DNA from: Streptomyces chromofuscus
Lineage (GTDB): Bacteria > Actinomycetota > Actinomycetes > Streptomycetales > Streptomycetaceae
Direction: 5' to 3'
NCBI RefSeq assembly: GCF_015160875.1
Contig: NZ_CP063374.1
Coordinates: forward strand, 1,984,001-2,048,000
DNA length: 64,000 nt
The position numbers and the translations under genes are program-made. This document shows positions 8,561 to 18,254 of this stretch, piece by piece (within the stretch, counting starts at the first letter, position 1; every line of letters starts with the position of its first letter). The notes beneath the pieces were generated by a model that had not been told where the DNA came from, made no database searches, and was given only the letters and a program-made list of their open reading frames with translations.

Positions 8561-10210
8561 TCAACGGCCGCGCAGCTCCCGGTACTTGGCGACCAGTGCC
8601 TGCGTGGACGCGTCCAGGCCGGGCACCTCGGCGCCCTCGGTCAGTGCGGGCTCGACGCGCTTGGCGAGGACCTTGCCGAGCTCGACGCCCCACTGGTCGA
8701 AGGAGTCGATGTTCCACACCGCGCCCTGCACGAACACCTTGTGCTCGTAGAGGGCGACCAGCTGGCCGAGCACGGACGGGGTCAGCTCGCGCGCGAGGAT
8801 CGTGGTCGTCGGGTGGTTGCCCCTGAAGGTCTTGTGCGCGACCAGCTCCTCCGGCACGCCCTCCGCCCGCACCTCCTCGGGGGTCTTGCCGAAGGCCAGC
8901 GCCTGGGTCTGGGCGAAGAAGTTGGCCATCAGCAGGTCGTGCTGGGCCTTCAGTTCGTCGCCGAGCTCGGCGACCGGCTCGGCGAAGCCGATGAAGTCCG
9001 CCGGGATCAGCTTGGTGCCCTGGTGGATGAGCTGGTAGTAGGCGTGCTGCCCGTTGGTGCCGGGCGTGCCCCAGACGACCGGCCCGGTCTGCCACTGCAC
9101 CTCGCGGCCGTCCCGGCCCACGTACTTGCCGTTGGACTCCATGTCGAGCTGCTGGAGGTACGCCGTGAACTTCGACAGGTAGTGCGAGTACGGCAGGACG
9201 GCGTGCGACTGGGCGTCGTGGAAGTTGCCGTACCAGATGCCGAGCAGGCCGAGCAGCAGCGGCACGTTGGACTCGGCGGGCGCGGTGCGGAAGTGCTCGT
9301 CGACGAGGTGGAAACCGTCGAGCATCTCCCGGAAGCGGTCCGGGCCGATGGCGATCATCAGCGACAGGCCGATCGCGGAGTCGTACGAGTAGCGGCCGCC
9401 GACCCAGTCCCAGAACTCGAACATGTTGGCCGTGTCGATGCCGAACTCGGCGACCTTCTCGGCGTTCGTCGACAGGGCGACGAAGTGCTTGGCGACGGCG
9501 GCCTCGTCGCCGAGGGAGGCCAGCAGCCACTGGCGCGCGGAGGTGGCGTTGGTGACCGTCTCGATGGTGGTGAAGGTCTTGGACGCGACGATGAACAGCG
9601 TCTCGGACGGGTCCAGGTCGCGGGTGGCCTCGTGCAGGTCGGCGCCGTCGACGTTGGAGACGAAGCGGACCGTCAGGTCGCGGTCGGTGAAGGCCCGCAG
9701 CACCTCGTAGGCCATCGCCGGGCCGAGGTCGGAGCCACCGATGCCGACGTTGACGACGTTGCGGATCCGCTTGCCGGTGTGCCCGGTCCACTCCCCCGAC
9801 CTCACCCGCTCGGCGAAGCCGGCCATCTTGTCGAGCACGGCGTGCACGCCCGGCACGACGTTCTCGCCGTCGACCTCGATCACCGCGTCCCGGGGTGCGC
9901 GCAGCGCGGTGTGCAGCACGGCGCGGTTCTCGGTGGTGTTGATCTTCTCGCCGCGGAACATGGCGTCGCGCAGCCCGAAGACGTCGGTGGCGGCGGCCAG
10001 CTCGCGCAGCAGCCGCAGGGTCTCGTCGGTGACGAGGTGCTTGGAGTAGTCGACGAACAGGTCACCGACCTGGAGCGTGTAGCCGGAGCCGCGCCCGGGG
10101 TCCGCCGCGAACAGATCCCGCAGATGGGTGTCCGCGAACTCCTCACGGTGCTTGGCCAGAGCGGTCCACTCGGGTGTCTGATTCAGCCTGGTACGGCCGT
10201 CTGCGTTCAT
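8561..10210 (-). CDS. pgi: Glucose-6-phosphate isomerase
   Basis: 549-aa phosphoglucose isomerase interconverting glucose-6-phosphate and fructose-6-phosphate in the cytoplasm. It shows the family signatures: the sugar-phosphate site [11 protein letters not shown], the segment [20 protein letters not shown], the Glu-containing [10 protein letters not shown], the conserved His region [18 protein letters not shown], and the C-terminal Lys signature [19 protein letters not shown]. Length fits the long form of the family. Start is ATG 10210; the ribosome-binding site is weak. It sits downstream of the rbpA-like, secG, tpiA, pgk and gap genes on the same strand, but hairpins separate it from them, so it is probably a separate unit. 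Confidence 0.97.
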   Translation of the reverse strand: MNADGRTRLNQTPEWTALAKHREEFADTHLRDLFAADPGRGSGYTLQVGDLFVDYSKHLVTDETLRLLRELAAATDVFGLRDAMFRGEKINTTENRAVLHTALRAPRDAVIEVDGENVVPGVHAVLDKMAGFAERVRSGEWTGHTGKRIRNVVNVGIGGSDLGPAMAYEVLRAFTDRDLTVRFVSNVDGADLHEATRDLDPSETLFIVASKTFTTIETVTNATSARQWLLASLGDEAAVAKHFVALSTNAEKVAEFGIDTANMFEFWDWVGGRYSYDSAIGLSLMIAIGPDRFREMLDGFHLVDEHFRTAPAESNVPLLLGLLGIWYGNFHDAQSHAVLPYSHYLSKFTAYLQQLDMESNGKYVGRDGREVQWQTGPVVWGTPGTNGQHAYYQLIHQGTKLIPADFIGFAEPVAELGDELKAQHDLLMANFFAQTQALAFGKTPEEVRAEGVPEELVAHKTFRGNHPTTTILARELTPSVLGQLVALYEHKVFVQGAVWNIDSFDQWGVELGKVLAKRVEPALTEGAEVPGLDASTQALVAKYRELRGR

Positions 10211-10325
10211 GGTCCCAACCTAGTTGATCAGGGGTGGACGTGCCCCGTCGTCGCGTCGTCGTGCCGTGCAACAACAGGTACGTTCACCTGGACCGCAGGT
10301 ATCAGCGCCCTGAACGCCGAGCAGG

Positions 10326-10357
10326 TCCGGCCGGGCACCGCGAGGTACCCGGCCGGA
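10326..10357 (-). terminator. Terminator after the rbpA-like gene
   Basis: TCCGGCCGGG (10326-10335) pairs perfectly with CCCGGCCGGA (10348-10357) across a 12-nt loop, 8 nt beyond the rbpA-like stop codon. Confidence 0.7.
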
Positions 10358-10365
10358 TGCAACTC

Positions 10366-10701
10366 CTAGATTTCGCCCCGCAGTTTGGCGAGCGCCTCGG
10401 CGAGGATCGCCTCGCCGTCCGCGTCGCTGCGGCGCTCCCGCACGTACGCCAGGTGCGTCTTGTAGGGCTCGGTGCGCGGGGGGTCCGGCGGGTTGTCCCG
10501 GTCCTGCCCGGCCGGAAAGCCGCACCGAGGGCAGTCCCAGGTGTCGGGGACCTGCGCGTCGCTGGCGAAGCTCGGCTGGGTCTCGTGCCCGTTGGAGCAC
10601 CAGAAGGAGATGCGCAGACGCGGCGCGGACTCGCCGCGCTCGGCCTCGCCCATCGGCCCCGCCCCGACCCGACTTCCCCGGATCGCGTTGCCACTTGCCA
10701 C
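10366..10701 (-). CDS. RNA polymerase-binding protein, RbpA family paralogue
   Basis: 111-aa small protein of the actinobacterial RbpA family, which binds sigma-A/HrdB-type factors and stabilises promoter complexes. Recognisable features are the N-terminal NAIRGSRVGAG, the core with Cys ligands in FWCSNGH and WDCPRCGF (a C...CxxC zinc-type pattern as in S. coelicolor RbpA), and the C-terminal sigma-interaction helix region EPYKTHLAYVRERRS...ILAEALAKLRG. The sequence departs from canonical RbpA (usual ARTHWDMLMERR is here YKTHLAYVRERR), so this is probably the second family member (RbpB-like) rather than the main one. GTG start with GGGAG upstream. Confidence 0.85.
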   Translation of the reverse strand: MASGNAIRGSRVGAGPMGEAERGESAPRLRISFWCSNGHETQPSFASDAQVPDTWDCPRCGFPAGQDRDNPPDPPRTEPYKTHLAYVRERRSDADGEAILAEALAKLRGEI

Positions 10702-10830
10702 GGTCGTAACTCCCTGCGTGATGGTGCCGCGAAGCGAGTCGGCGTTCCGCTTCGCTGCGAGCGCCTCAGTCTACGTAAGGCCCAACGCGCGTCCAGTGAT
10801 TGGAGTTACAGCCCCCACACGTAGACGCAA

Positions 10831-10875
10831 GCCCCATGATAGGCCGCGCTCAGCTGCGCGTACCGAACATGGGGC
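10831..10875 (-). terminator. Stem-loop downstream of secG
   Basis: GCCCCAT (10831-10837) pairs with ATGGGGC (10869-10875); an inner CGCGC/GCGCG stem (10845-10849 with 10856-10860) continues it. It lies 25 nt past the secG stop and before the rbpA-like gene. No U-tract. Confidence 0.55.
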
Positions 10876-10900
10876 GTTACGTGCGAAACGCGTGGGCAGC

Positions 10901-11137
10901 TCAGTTGTTGATCTTCATCAGGATGCCCAGCACGACAATGCACGCGAACCACAGCAGACCGACCACCACGGTGATCCGGTCCAGGTTGCGCTCGGCGACG
11001 GAGGAGCCGCCGACGGACGACTGCATGCCGCCACCGAACATGTCGGAGAGGCCGCCGCCCTTCCCCTTGTGCATCAGCACCAGCAGCATCAGCAGCAGGC
11101 TGAAGACGATCAGGGCGATCGAGAACCCCAAAACCAC
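10901..11137 (-). CDS. secG: Preprotein translocase subunit SecG
   Basis: 78-aa membrane protein with two transmembrane helices (residues about 3-22 and 56-74) joined by a cytoplasmic, Gly-rich loop GKGGGLSDMFGGG, the family hallmark. SecG assists SecYE during protein export. GTG start; GAGGAAG lies rather far upstream. It follows tpiA, as in other streptomycetes, with a strong hairpin in the gap. Confidence 0.95.
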   Translation of the reverse strand: MVLGFSIALIVFSLLLMLLVLMHKGKGGGLSDMFGGGMQSSVGGSSVAERNLDRITVVVGLLWFACIVVLGILMKINN

Positions 11138-11171
11138 GGCTGGACCAACTTCCTCGGATACGGATGAACGA

Positions 11172-11201
11172 CGGGGGCATAGCGCTACCGCTATGCCCCC
11201 G
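11172..11201 (-). terminator. Strong hairpin between tpiA and secG
   Basis: Perfect 13-bp stem CGGGGGCATAGCG (11172-11184) with its complement (11189-11201) and a CTAC loop. It probably terminates or attenuates the gap-pgk-tpiA transcript before secG. Confidence 0.8.
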
Positions 11202-11238
11202 CAAGGGTACGACGGATCGCCGCTACCGCATACTCACC

Positions 11239-11274
11239 GGTCGACTCACTGATCGACTCGGTGATCGACTCACT
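11239..11274 (-). repeat. 12-bp tandem repeat spanning the tpiA stop codon
   Basis: Three adjacent 12-bp units on the plus strand (GGTCGACTCACT, GATCGACTCGGT, GATCGACTCACT). The tpiA stop lies inside the last of these. In the tpiA frame they give TGA, then further in-frame TGA codons 24 and 36 nt on, so the repeats supply back-up stops. Confidence 0.8.
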
Positions 11275-12046
11275 GGTCGCGGAAGCGGACGATCTTGACG
11301 AACTCGTCCGCGTCCAGCGACGCCCCGCCGACCAGCGCGCCGTCGATGTCGGCCTGCGCCATGATCTCGGCGACGTTGCCGGCCTTCACGGAGCCGCCGT
11401 ACTGGATGCGGACCTTGTCGGCCACGTCCTGGGAGTACAGCTCGGCGAGCTTGCCGCGGATGGCGGCGCAGACCTCCTGGGCGTCCTCCGCGCCGCAGAC
11501 CTTGCCCGTGCCGATGGCCCACACGGGCTCGTAGGCGATCACGATCGTCTCGGCCTGCTCGGCCGGGACGCCCCGGAGCCCGCCCTCGACCTGGGCGAGG
11601 GTGTGGCCGACGTGGTTGCCCGCGTCGCGGACCTCCAGCTCCTCACCGACGCACAGGATCGGGGTCAGGTCGTGCTTGAAGGCGGCCTTGACCTTGGCGT
11701 TCACCTGCTCGTCGGTCTCGGCGTGGTACTGCCGGCGCTCGCTGTGGCCGATCGCCACGTAGGTGCACTTGAGCTTGGCCAGCATCGCGCCGGAGATCTC
11801 ACCGGTGTACGCGCCGGAGTCGTGCGCCGAGAGGTCCTGGGCGCCGTACTTGATCTTCAGCTTGTCGCCGTCGACCAGGGTCTGCACGGAGCGCAGGTCG
11901 GTGAAGGGCGGCAGGACGGCGACCTCGACGGCCTCGTAGTCCTTGTCGGCCAGGGCGAAGGCAAGCTTCTGGACGTGGGCGATGGCCTCCAGGTGGTTGA
12001 GGTTCATCTTCCAGTTGCCCGCCATCAGCGGCGTGCGCGTGCTCAA
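11270..12046 (-). CDS. tpiA: Triose-phosphate isomerase
   Basis: 258-aa glycolytic enzyme interconverting dihydroxyacetone phosphate and glyceraldehyde-3-phosphate. Catalytic residues are visible: Asn11 and Lys13 in AGNWKMN, His101 in AIGHSERR, Glu173 in [11 protein letters not shown], and the phosphate loop YGGSVKAGN. The start is TTG at 12046, two bases after the pgk stop; GGAGG about 8 nt upstream overlaps the end of pgk, so translation is probably coupled. Third gene of the gap-pgk-tpiA glycolytic cluster. Its stop codon lies in a tandem repeat. Confidence 0.97.
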   Translation of the reverse strand: MSTRTPLMAGNWKMNLNHLEAIAHVQKLAFALADKDYEAVEVAVLPPFTDLRSVQTLVDGDKLKIKYGAQDLSAHDSGAYTGEISGAMLAKLKCTYVAIGHSERRQYHAETDEQVNAKVKAAFKHDLTPILCVGEELEVRDAGNHVGHTLAQVEGGLRGVPAEQAETIVIAYEPVWAIGTGKVCGAEDAQEVCAAIRGKLAELYSQDVADKVRIQYGGSVKAGNVAEIMAQADIDGALVGGASLDADEFVKIVRFRDQ

Positions 12047-12048
12047 CG

Positions 12049-13260
12049 TCAGTCCTCCAGTGCGGCGAGGCCGGGGAGCGTCTTGCCCTCGAGGTATTCG
12101 AGGGAGGCGCCGCCACCGGTCGAGATGTGGCCGAATGCGTTCTCGTCGAAGCCCAGGGTGCGCACGGCGGCGGCGGAGTCTCCGCCGCCGACCACGGTGA
12201 AGCCCGGGGAGTCGACGAGGGCCTGGGCGACCGCCTTGGTGCCCTCGGCGTAGTCGGGGTGCTCGAAGACGCCCATGGGGCCGTTCCAGAAGACGGTGGC
12301 GGCGTCGGCGAGCTTCGAGGCGTACAGCTTGCGGGTCTCAGGACCGATGTCCAGGCCCTCCTGGTCGGCCGGGATGGCGTCCGCGGCGACGGTCGTGGGG
12401 TTGGCCGGGGCCTTGGTCTTCAGGTCCGGGAACTCGGTGGAGATGAGGACGTCCACCGGCAGCACCAGCTCGACGCCGTTCTTCTCGGCGCGCTCCATGT
12501 ACTCCGTGACGGCCGGAATCTGGTCCTCCTGGAGCAGCGAGATGCCGACCTCGTAGCCCTTGGCCTTCAGGAAGGTGTACGCCATGCCGCCGCCGATCAG
12601 CAGACGGTCCGCCTTGGCGAGCAGCTGGTCGATCACGGCGAGCTTGTCGGAGACCTTGGCACCGCCGAGGGCGACGACGTAAGGCCGCTGCACGTCCTCG
12701 GTGAGCTTCCTCAGCACGCCCACCTCGGTGGCGATGAGGTGGCCGGCGTAGTGCGGCAGCCGGGCCGGGAGGTCGAAGACCGAGGCGTGCTTGCGGTGCA
12801 CCGCGCCGAAGCCGTCACCGACGTAGACGTCGGCGAGGGCGGCGAGGGCGTCGGCGAAGGCGGCGCGCTCGGCGTCGTCCTTGCTGGTCTCACCGGCGTT
12901 GAAGCGCAGGTTCTCGATGACCGCGACCTGGCCGTCGGCGAGGCCGGCGACGGTGGCCTGCGCGGAGTCGCCGACCGTGTCGGTGGCGAACGCGACCTCG
13001 GCGCCGAGGAGTTCGCCGAGCCGCGCGGCGGCCGGGGCGAGCGAGAAGGCGGGGTCCGGGGCACCCTTGGGGCGGCCCAGGTGGGAGGCGACGACTACCC
13101 GGGCGCCCGCCTCGGCCAGCGCCCTGACGGTGGGCAGCACGGCGCGGATGCGGCCGTCGTCGGTGATGGTGGTGCCGTCCAGCGGCACGTTGAGGTCGGC
13201 GCGGACGAAGACCCGCTTGCCGGCCACGCCGTCCGTGAGAAGCTCGTCGATCGTCTTCAT
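12049..13260 (-). CDS. pgk: Phosphoglycerate kinase
   Basis: 403-aa kinase making ATP from 1,3-bisphosphoglycerate. The N-terminal signature [14 protein letters not shown] (about residues 15-28), the substrate His/Arg region [11 protein letters not shown] and RFNAGE, and the C-terminal nucleotide-binding elements [17 protein letters not shown] and GGGDSAAAV are all present. ATG start at 13260 with a good purine-rich site (GGAGCCCCTTC region). It follows gap after a 127-nt gap carrying a hairpin and a small palindrome. Confidence 0.97.
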   Translation of the reverse strand: MKTIDELLTDGVAGKRVFVRADLNVPLDGTTITDDGRIRAVLPTVRALAEAGARVVVASHLGRPKGAPDPAFSLAPAAARLGELLGAEVAFATDTVGDSAQATVAGLADGQVAVIENLRFNAGETSKDDAERAAFADALAALADVYVGDGFGAVHRKHASVFDLPARLPHYAGHLIATEVGVLRKLTEDVQRPYVVALGGAKVSDKLAVIDQLLAKADRLLIGGGMAYTFLKAKGYEVGISLLQEDQIPAVTEYMERAEKNGVELVLPVDVLISTEFPDLKTKAPANPTTVAADAIPADQEGLDIGPETRKLYASKLADAATVFWNGPMGVFEHPDYAEGTKAVAQALVDSPGFTVVGGGDSAAAVRTLGFDENAFGHISTGGGASLEYLEGKTLPGLAALED

Positions 13261-13280
13261 GAAGGGGCTCCTGGGAGGGG

Positions 13281-13295
13281 CTCTCGATACGAGAG
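13281..13295 (-). promoter_or_regulatory. Palindrome in the pgk leader
   Basis: CTCTCG-ATA-CGAGAG is a perfect 6+6 inverted repeat 20-35 nt upstream of the pgk ATG. It could be an operator for a separate pgk promoter or a small RNA hairpin near the ribosome-binding site. Confidence 0.4.
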
Positions 13296-13318
13296 GGCTG
13301 GTCGTTCTGTACGTGAGT

Positions 13319-13357
13319 CAGGGCTCGGGCGGCGCGGCGTGCGCTGCCCGAGCCCTG
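13319..13357 (-). terminator. Terminator/attenuator between gap and pgk
   Basis: CAGGGCTCGGGC (13319-13330) pairs perfectly with GCCCGAGCCCTG (13346-13357), 30 nt after the gap stop. Position inside the glycolytic cluster suggests partial termination or RNA stabilisation, giving more gap than pgk transcript. Confidence 0.75.
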
Positions 13358-13387
13358 CCCTCACACCGAGGTGCCTGGGGAAGCTGC

Positions 13388-14470
<1,083 letters not shown>

Positions 14471-14520
14471 CTACCTCCCCGAGGCCCCCGCGGTGACATC
14501 GAGATGCCTCATACACGGCA

Positions 14521-14558
14521 GTGCGGCCCGTACCCGCCGGTAGGGGTACGGACCGCAC
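14521..14558 (-). terminator. Terminator of the M14 carboxypeptidase gene
   Basis: Arms 14521-14535 and 14544-14558 (GTGCGGCCCGTACCC versus its complement) pair at 14 of 15 positions around an 8-nt loop, 60 nt past the carboxypeptidase stop and upstream of gap. Confidence 0.75.
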
Positions 14559-14620
14559 GGGCCGTACAAGCCGGTCGCTCGACCTGACTACGTCCGGTGG
14601 ACGGCCGTTGACCTGGTCCT

Positions 14621-17572
14621 TCAGTCGTCGAGCGCGGTGAGCGCCGCGCCGATCAACTCCTTCCGGTCGGCCGCCGCGGTGACGTGTTCCAGACCGAATC
14701 CGAGCAGCACCGTGTCGTCCGTGGCGACCGCTCCGTAGGTCTTGAACAGCTCACCGGACAGACCCCAGTCCTTGACCACCGCCGGGCTGCCCGCGGGCGG
14801 CCCCGGGGTCGTCCAGGCGCCGAGCGAGGTCTCGAAGGTGTCGGTCGGGCCCGCCGTACCGCCGATGACGACGGTGGCGTTGTCGGCGAGGACGCCGTGG
14901 CCGCCGGAGCCGGGGTCGGTGATGTAGCTGAGCGAGACCTCGACCGTCTTCCCGGCGTACGCCGAGAGGTCGAACTCGACCTGCTGCCAGCCGTCGGAGG
15001 CACCGGTGAAGCTGTTCCAGGCGCCGCTGGTCCCGCTGGGCGTGCAGCCGCTGTCGCCGAGGGTCAGGTACCGCTTGAGCGCCGGGTGCGCCTGGATGAA
15101 GTAGCCCGCCTCGCACTCGGTGGGCACGGCGGTGCCGGTGGCGCCGCCCTTCTCCGGGAGCGTGGTCCAGTCGTCGGCGCCCGCCGTGTGCGCCTCCAGC
15201 ACGGCGTGGTCGTAGCCCGTCTCGGTGTCCCACAGGATCCGGGTGCGCAGGGTCGGGGCGTCGGCCGCGCCGACCGAGGTGAGGTCGATGGTGCGGGTCA
15301 GCCGGTTCCAGGCGTAGTCGGAGTGGGTGACGGCGGCCATGGACGCGCCCTCGTACGGGCCGTACGGGTTGACGGTCCCCGGGTACTGGCCCGCGCCCGC
15401 GCTCTCGAACTGCGGGAACCTCTCCACGGGCAGGGTGTCGGAGGTGACGCCGAACGAACCGGCGGTGTTCAGCGGGTTGCCGGGCGCGTCGCCGAGCGGG
15501 GCCGTGGCGCCGGCCAGGGCCCCGGTGCCGGTGAAGCCGGTGACGCCCGGCAGGGACGTACGGGTGTGGGCGCCCAGGTAGTACTGGCTGAAGTCGTTCG
15601 ACAGGGTGCCCCCGCCGAGGTCGACCGAGCCGCCGGCCGTCTCGCCCGCCTCGATCAGCTTGCCGCCCTCGTTGAGGTGGGCGCGCAGTTCCAGCTGGGT
15701 GGCGACACCCGGGCGGACGGCGCCGGTGTAGTGGACGACGGTGTCGAAGTGCTTCAGCACGCCGAGCGCGTGCGGCGCGCCCTGCGTGGCCACGTCCCAG
15801 ACGAGAGCGCGCTCGCCGTTGGCCCTCAGCGCGTCGACGTAGGTCTGCGCGTGGGTCGCGGGTGCGCCCTCCTCGGCGACGACGAGCACGTCGGCGCGCG
15901 GCCGTTCGGCGACCGTGTAGGTGAAGTGCTCGCTCTCGGTGCGCTTCCCGGACCTGCTCTCGCCGGTGAACCAGACCTCGACCTCGTCCCCCGGGGCGCC
16001 GTCGGCGACCTTCGCCCGGTACTCGTCGAAGTGGAGGTTGTCCTCACCGCCGTACGTCTCGCCGCCCTGCCAGGGCCGCAGCCGCATGTCGTGGGTCCGG
16101 CCGCCGTTGACGCGGTACTTCAGCTCCTTGTCGCGCACGGACTTGCGGACGACGACGGAGACCTCCTGGTCGGCGCCGCGCGAGTACGACGTCGAGAACT
16201 GCTCCGGGGTGAAGTCGGGGGCGTCGACGCCGACCGACGACCTGGGCTGGTCGGGCCGGGCGGCGGACTCCGCGACGGACAGCGCGAACGGGATGTTCTT
16301 CACGAACTCCTGCTGGATCAGCTTCTCGTCGTCCGGGAAGGTGAAGATCGACTCGCAGTCGGCCGGGTTCCAGGCGTCGTTCGGGTCGACGTTCGAGGCG
16401 GACTGGCAGGTGGACATCTCCGGGGTGAACATCGCCGTGCCGTGGATGTTCGCCGCGTGGCCGTCCGCCTCGCCGTTCGTCGTGTAGAGCTCGGAGGACA
16501 GCTGCGGGTGGTAGCCGGGGATCGCGGAGTTCTCCGGCGTCCCGGCGAGGGACTCGTACAGGACGTCGTCCGGGGTCGGCGTGGCGACCTGCCAGCCGAC
16601 GCCGTAGAGGAGCAGCTCGGCGGCGGAGTGGTAGTTGATGCCGTACTCGAAGCCGATCCGTCGTTCGAAGGCGTCCAGCGCCTTGGTCTCGGGCTCGGAG
16701 TTCGGACCGGCGCCGCGGTAGGTCTGGCTGGTGGGGTACGGGGAGGAACCCTCGTCGTCGTAGCCCCACTTGTAGGCGAAGTTGCGGTTGAGGTCGACGC
16801 CGTCGCCGATGGTGTGGGCGCCGTCGCCGTTGATGTCGCGCATGTTCTTGCGCCACTGGCGGTCGCCGTCGGGGTGGTGCGTCCAGTCGTAGCCGTCCGG
16901 GTTGGCCGACAGCACGAACCACAGCTCGGTGGTGTCGACGATCTTCTTGATGCGCTTGTCGGTGGCGTAGTTGTCCAGGTAGTGGTGCATCAGCCGCCGG
17001 GTCATCTCCGGGGTGATCCACTCGCGCGCGTGCTGGTTGGAGAGATAGAGGACGGAGGGCTTGGACCCGTCCTCGGTCTTCTTGGCGTTCTTGGTGAGCT
17101 TGAGGGCGAGGATGTCCTGGCCCTGGAGGGACTTGCCGATGGAGACGACCTTGGTCAGGGACGGGTGCTCCTGACCGGTCCTCAGGATCTCCTCCTTGAG
17201 GTTGCCCTCGCCGCTGTACGGCCGGAAGACGCCGTCGCCGGCGGCGGCCACGCGCGCGCGTGCCTTCGCCGAGAGCGTGTGCTCCTTGAGGTCGACGCCC
17301 TGCTTCTGGAGTTTCTCCGCCTGCTTGTCGGTGAGGTAGACCTCGACGGTGGCGGTGCCCTTGTCGGGGATCTGTTCACCGAGTTCGTGACTGTCCTGTC
17401 CGGTGGCGAGCAGCAGGGGAACCTGCTGCCGGGTGACGTCGGCGCGGAAGACCTTGACCTCTTCGGTGTCGGGGTCGGACGCCCTCTCGTCGGCCTGGGC
17501 CAAGGGTGCCAGGGTGAGGCCGCCCAGCAGGAGCGCGCCGGCGGCGAGGATCGATCTCGCTCTTCGTCTCAT
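14621..17572 (-). CDS. Secreted zinc carboxypeptidase, M14 family
   Basis: 983-aa exported metallopeptidase. The ATG at 17572 has AAGGGGGG 6 nt upstream and opens a signal peptide (MRRRARSILAAGALLLGG...LAQADE); a longer frame to 17623 lacks a site. Zinc ligands are His181 and Glu184 in NQHAREW and His315 in INYHSAAE; the catalytic Glu385 is in MFTPEMST. After the catalytic domain (to about residue 450) come a large region with a ThuA/glutaminase-like pattern and a C-terminal beta-rich, MAM/ImmA-like part (residues about 770-960), probably for substrate or wall binding. Expected role: digestion of extracellular peptides. It lies alone between whiA and gap. Confidence 0.92.
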   Translation of the reverse strand: MRRRARSILAAGALLLGGLTLAPLAQADERASDPDTEEVKVFRADVTRQQVPLLLATGQDSHELGEQIPDKGTATVEVYLTDKQAEKLQKQGVDLKEHTLSAKARARVAAAGDGVFRPYSGEGNLKEEILRTGQEHPSLTKVVSIGKSLQGQDILALKLTKNAKKTEDGSKPSVLYLSNQHAREWITPEMTRRLMHHYLDNYATDKRIKKIVDTTELWFVLSANPDGYDWTHHPDGDRQWRKNMRDINGDGAHTIGDGVDLNRNFAYKWGYDDEGSSPYPTSQTYRGAGPNSEPETKALDAFERRIGFEYGINYHSAAELLLYGVGWQVATPTPDDVLYESLAGTPENSAIPGYHPQLSSELYTTNGEADGHAANIHGTAMFTPEMSTCQSASNVDPNDAWNPADCESIFTFPDDEKLIQQEFVKNIPFALSVAESAARPDQPRSSVGVDAPDFTPEQFSTSYSRGADQEVSVVVRKSVRDKELKYRVNGGRTHDMRLRPWQGGETYGGEDNLHFDEYRAKVADGAPGDEVEVWFTGESRSGKRTESEHFTYTVAERPRADVLVVAEEGAPATHAQTYVDALRANGERALVWDVATQGAPHALGVLKHFDTVVHYTGAVRPGVATQLELRAHLNEGGKLIEAGETAGGSVDLGGGTLSNDFSQYYLGAHTRTSLPGVTGFTGTGALAGATAPLGDAPGNPLNTAGSFGVTSDTLPVERFPQFESAGAGQYPGTVNPYGPYEGASMAAVTHSDYAWNRLTRTIDLTSVGAADAPTLRTRILWDTETGYDHAVLEAHTAGADDWTTLPEKGGATGTAVPTECEAGYFIQAHPALKRYLTLGDSGCTPSGTSGAWNSFTGASDGWQQVEFDLSAYAGKTVEVSLSYITDPGSGGHGVLADNATVVIGGTAGPTDTFETSLGAWTTPGPPAGSPAVVKDWGLSGELFKTYGAVATDDTVLLGFGLEHVTAAADRKELIGAALTALDD

Positions 17573-17707
17573 GAGCCCCCCTTGCGGTGGTTCGCCACAG
17601 TGGCGAATGGATGCCAGGCTCATGACAGATCATGGTCAAGTCAAGAGCGCGTCAGGTGAGTTGGGCGGGGCGGGGGTGATGCGGGGTTCGGTGTGTTGTG
17701 GGGCGCG

Positions 17708-17790
17708 GTGTGGGGTGCGGCGTCGTGTGGGGTGCGGCGGCGGCGTGTGGGGTGCGGCGTCGTGTGGGGTGCGGCGTCGTCGTGTGGGGG
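17708..17790. repeat. G-rich 17-20 bp tandem repeat
   Basis: Four to five copies of a unit like GTGTGGGGTGCGGCGTC, varying between 17 and 20 bp by GGC/GTC additions. The plus strand has regularly spaced runs of four or more G, so G-quadruplex formation is possible. It lies 136 nt upstream of the carboxypeptidase start. The flanking stretch 17573-17707 shows no gene. Confidence 0.85.
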
Positions 17791-17914
17791 CCGGTTCACG
17801 GGGTGTGTCGCGCGGGGTGCCGGTTTACGGCGGTGTAGTAGCCGGCGGGGTGCCGGTGTCATGCGGAGTGGGTGTTACGGGATGCCGGTGTGAGGCCCGG
17901 GCGGCGTGGTGTTG

Positions 17915-18237
17915 GTGCCCGGTCTCCTCGGCGGGTGCTGGGCCGGCCGGCGGGCTGACGCCGGTGCTCCGTCTCCTCGGCGGGTGCCGGACCGGCCGGC
18001 GGGCTGACGCCGGTGCTCCGCCTCCTCGGCGGGTGTCGGACCGGCGTGGGCTGACGCCGGTGCCCGTCTCCTCGGCGGGTGCCGGACCGGCTGGCGGGCT
18101 GACGCCGGTGCCCGTCTCCTCGGCGGGTGCCGGACCGGCCGGCGGGCTGACGCCGGTGCTCCGCCTCCTCGGCGGGTGTCGGACCGGCCGGCGGGCTGAC
18201 GCCGGTGCTCCGCCTCCTCGGCGGGTGTCGGCACCGG
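17915..18237. repeat. 46-49 bp tandem array between whiA and the carboxypeptidase gene
   Basis: Six complete units (starting 17915, 17964, 18013, 18060, 18108, 18156) plus a partial seventh from 18205. Units are 49, 49, 47, 48, 48 and 49 bp. Each holds CTCCTCGGCGGGTG, then a CCGGACCGGCCGG-like block and GGCTGACGCCG. The array ends about 17 nt from the whiA stop codon. Length changes rule out a coding constraint. It has no spacer/repeat alternation, so it is not a CRISPR. Confidence 0.9.
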
Positions 18238-18254
18238 CTGTGTCCGACGGGGCG

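Noticed and set aside
14684..17659. 991-aa plus-strand open frame opposite the M14 carboxypeptidase
   Set aside because: Shadow frame; the minus strand has signal peptide and zinc motifs.
17915..18237. CRISPR array
   Set aside because: Units are contiguous and near-identical along their whole length with no spacers, and no cas genes are present.
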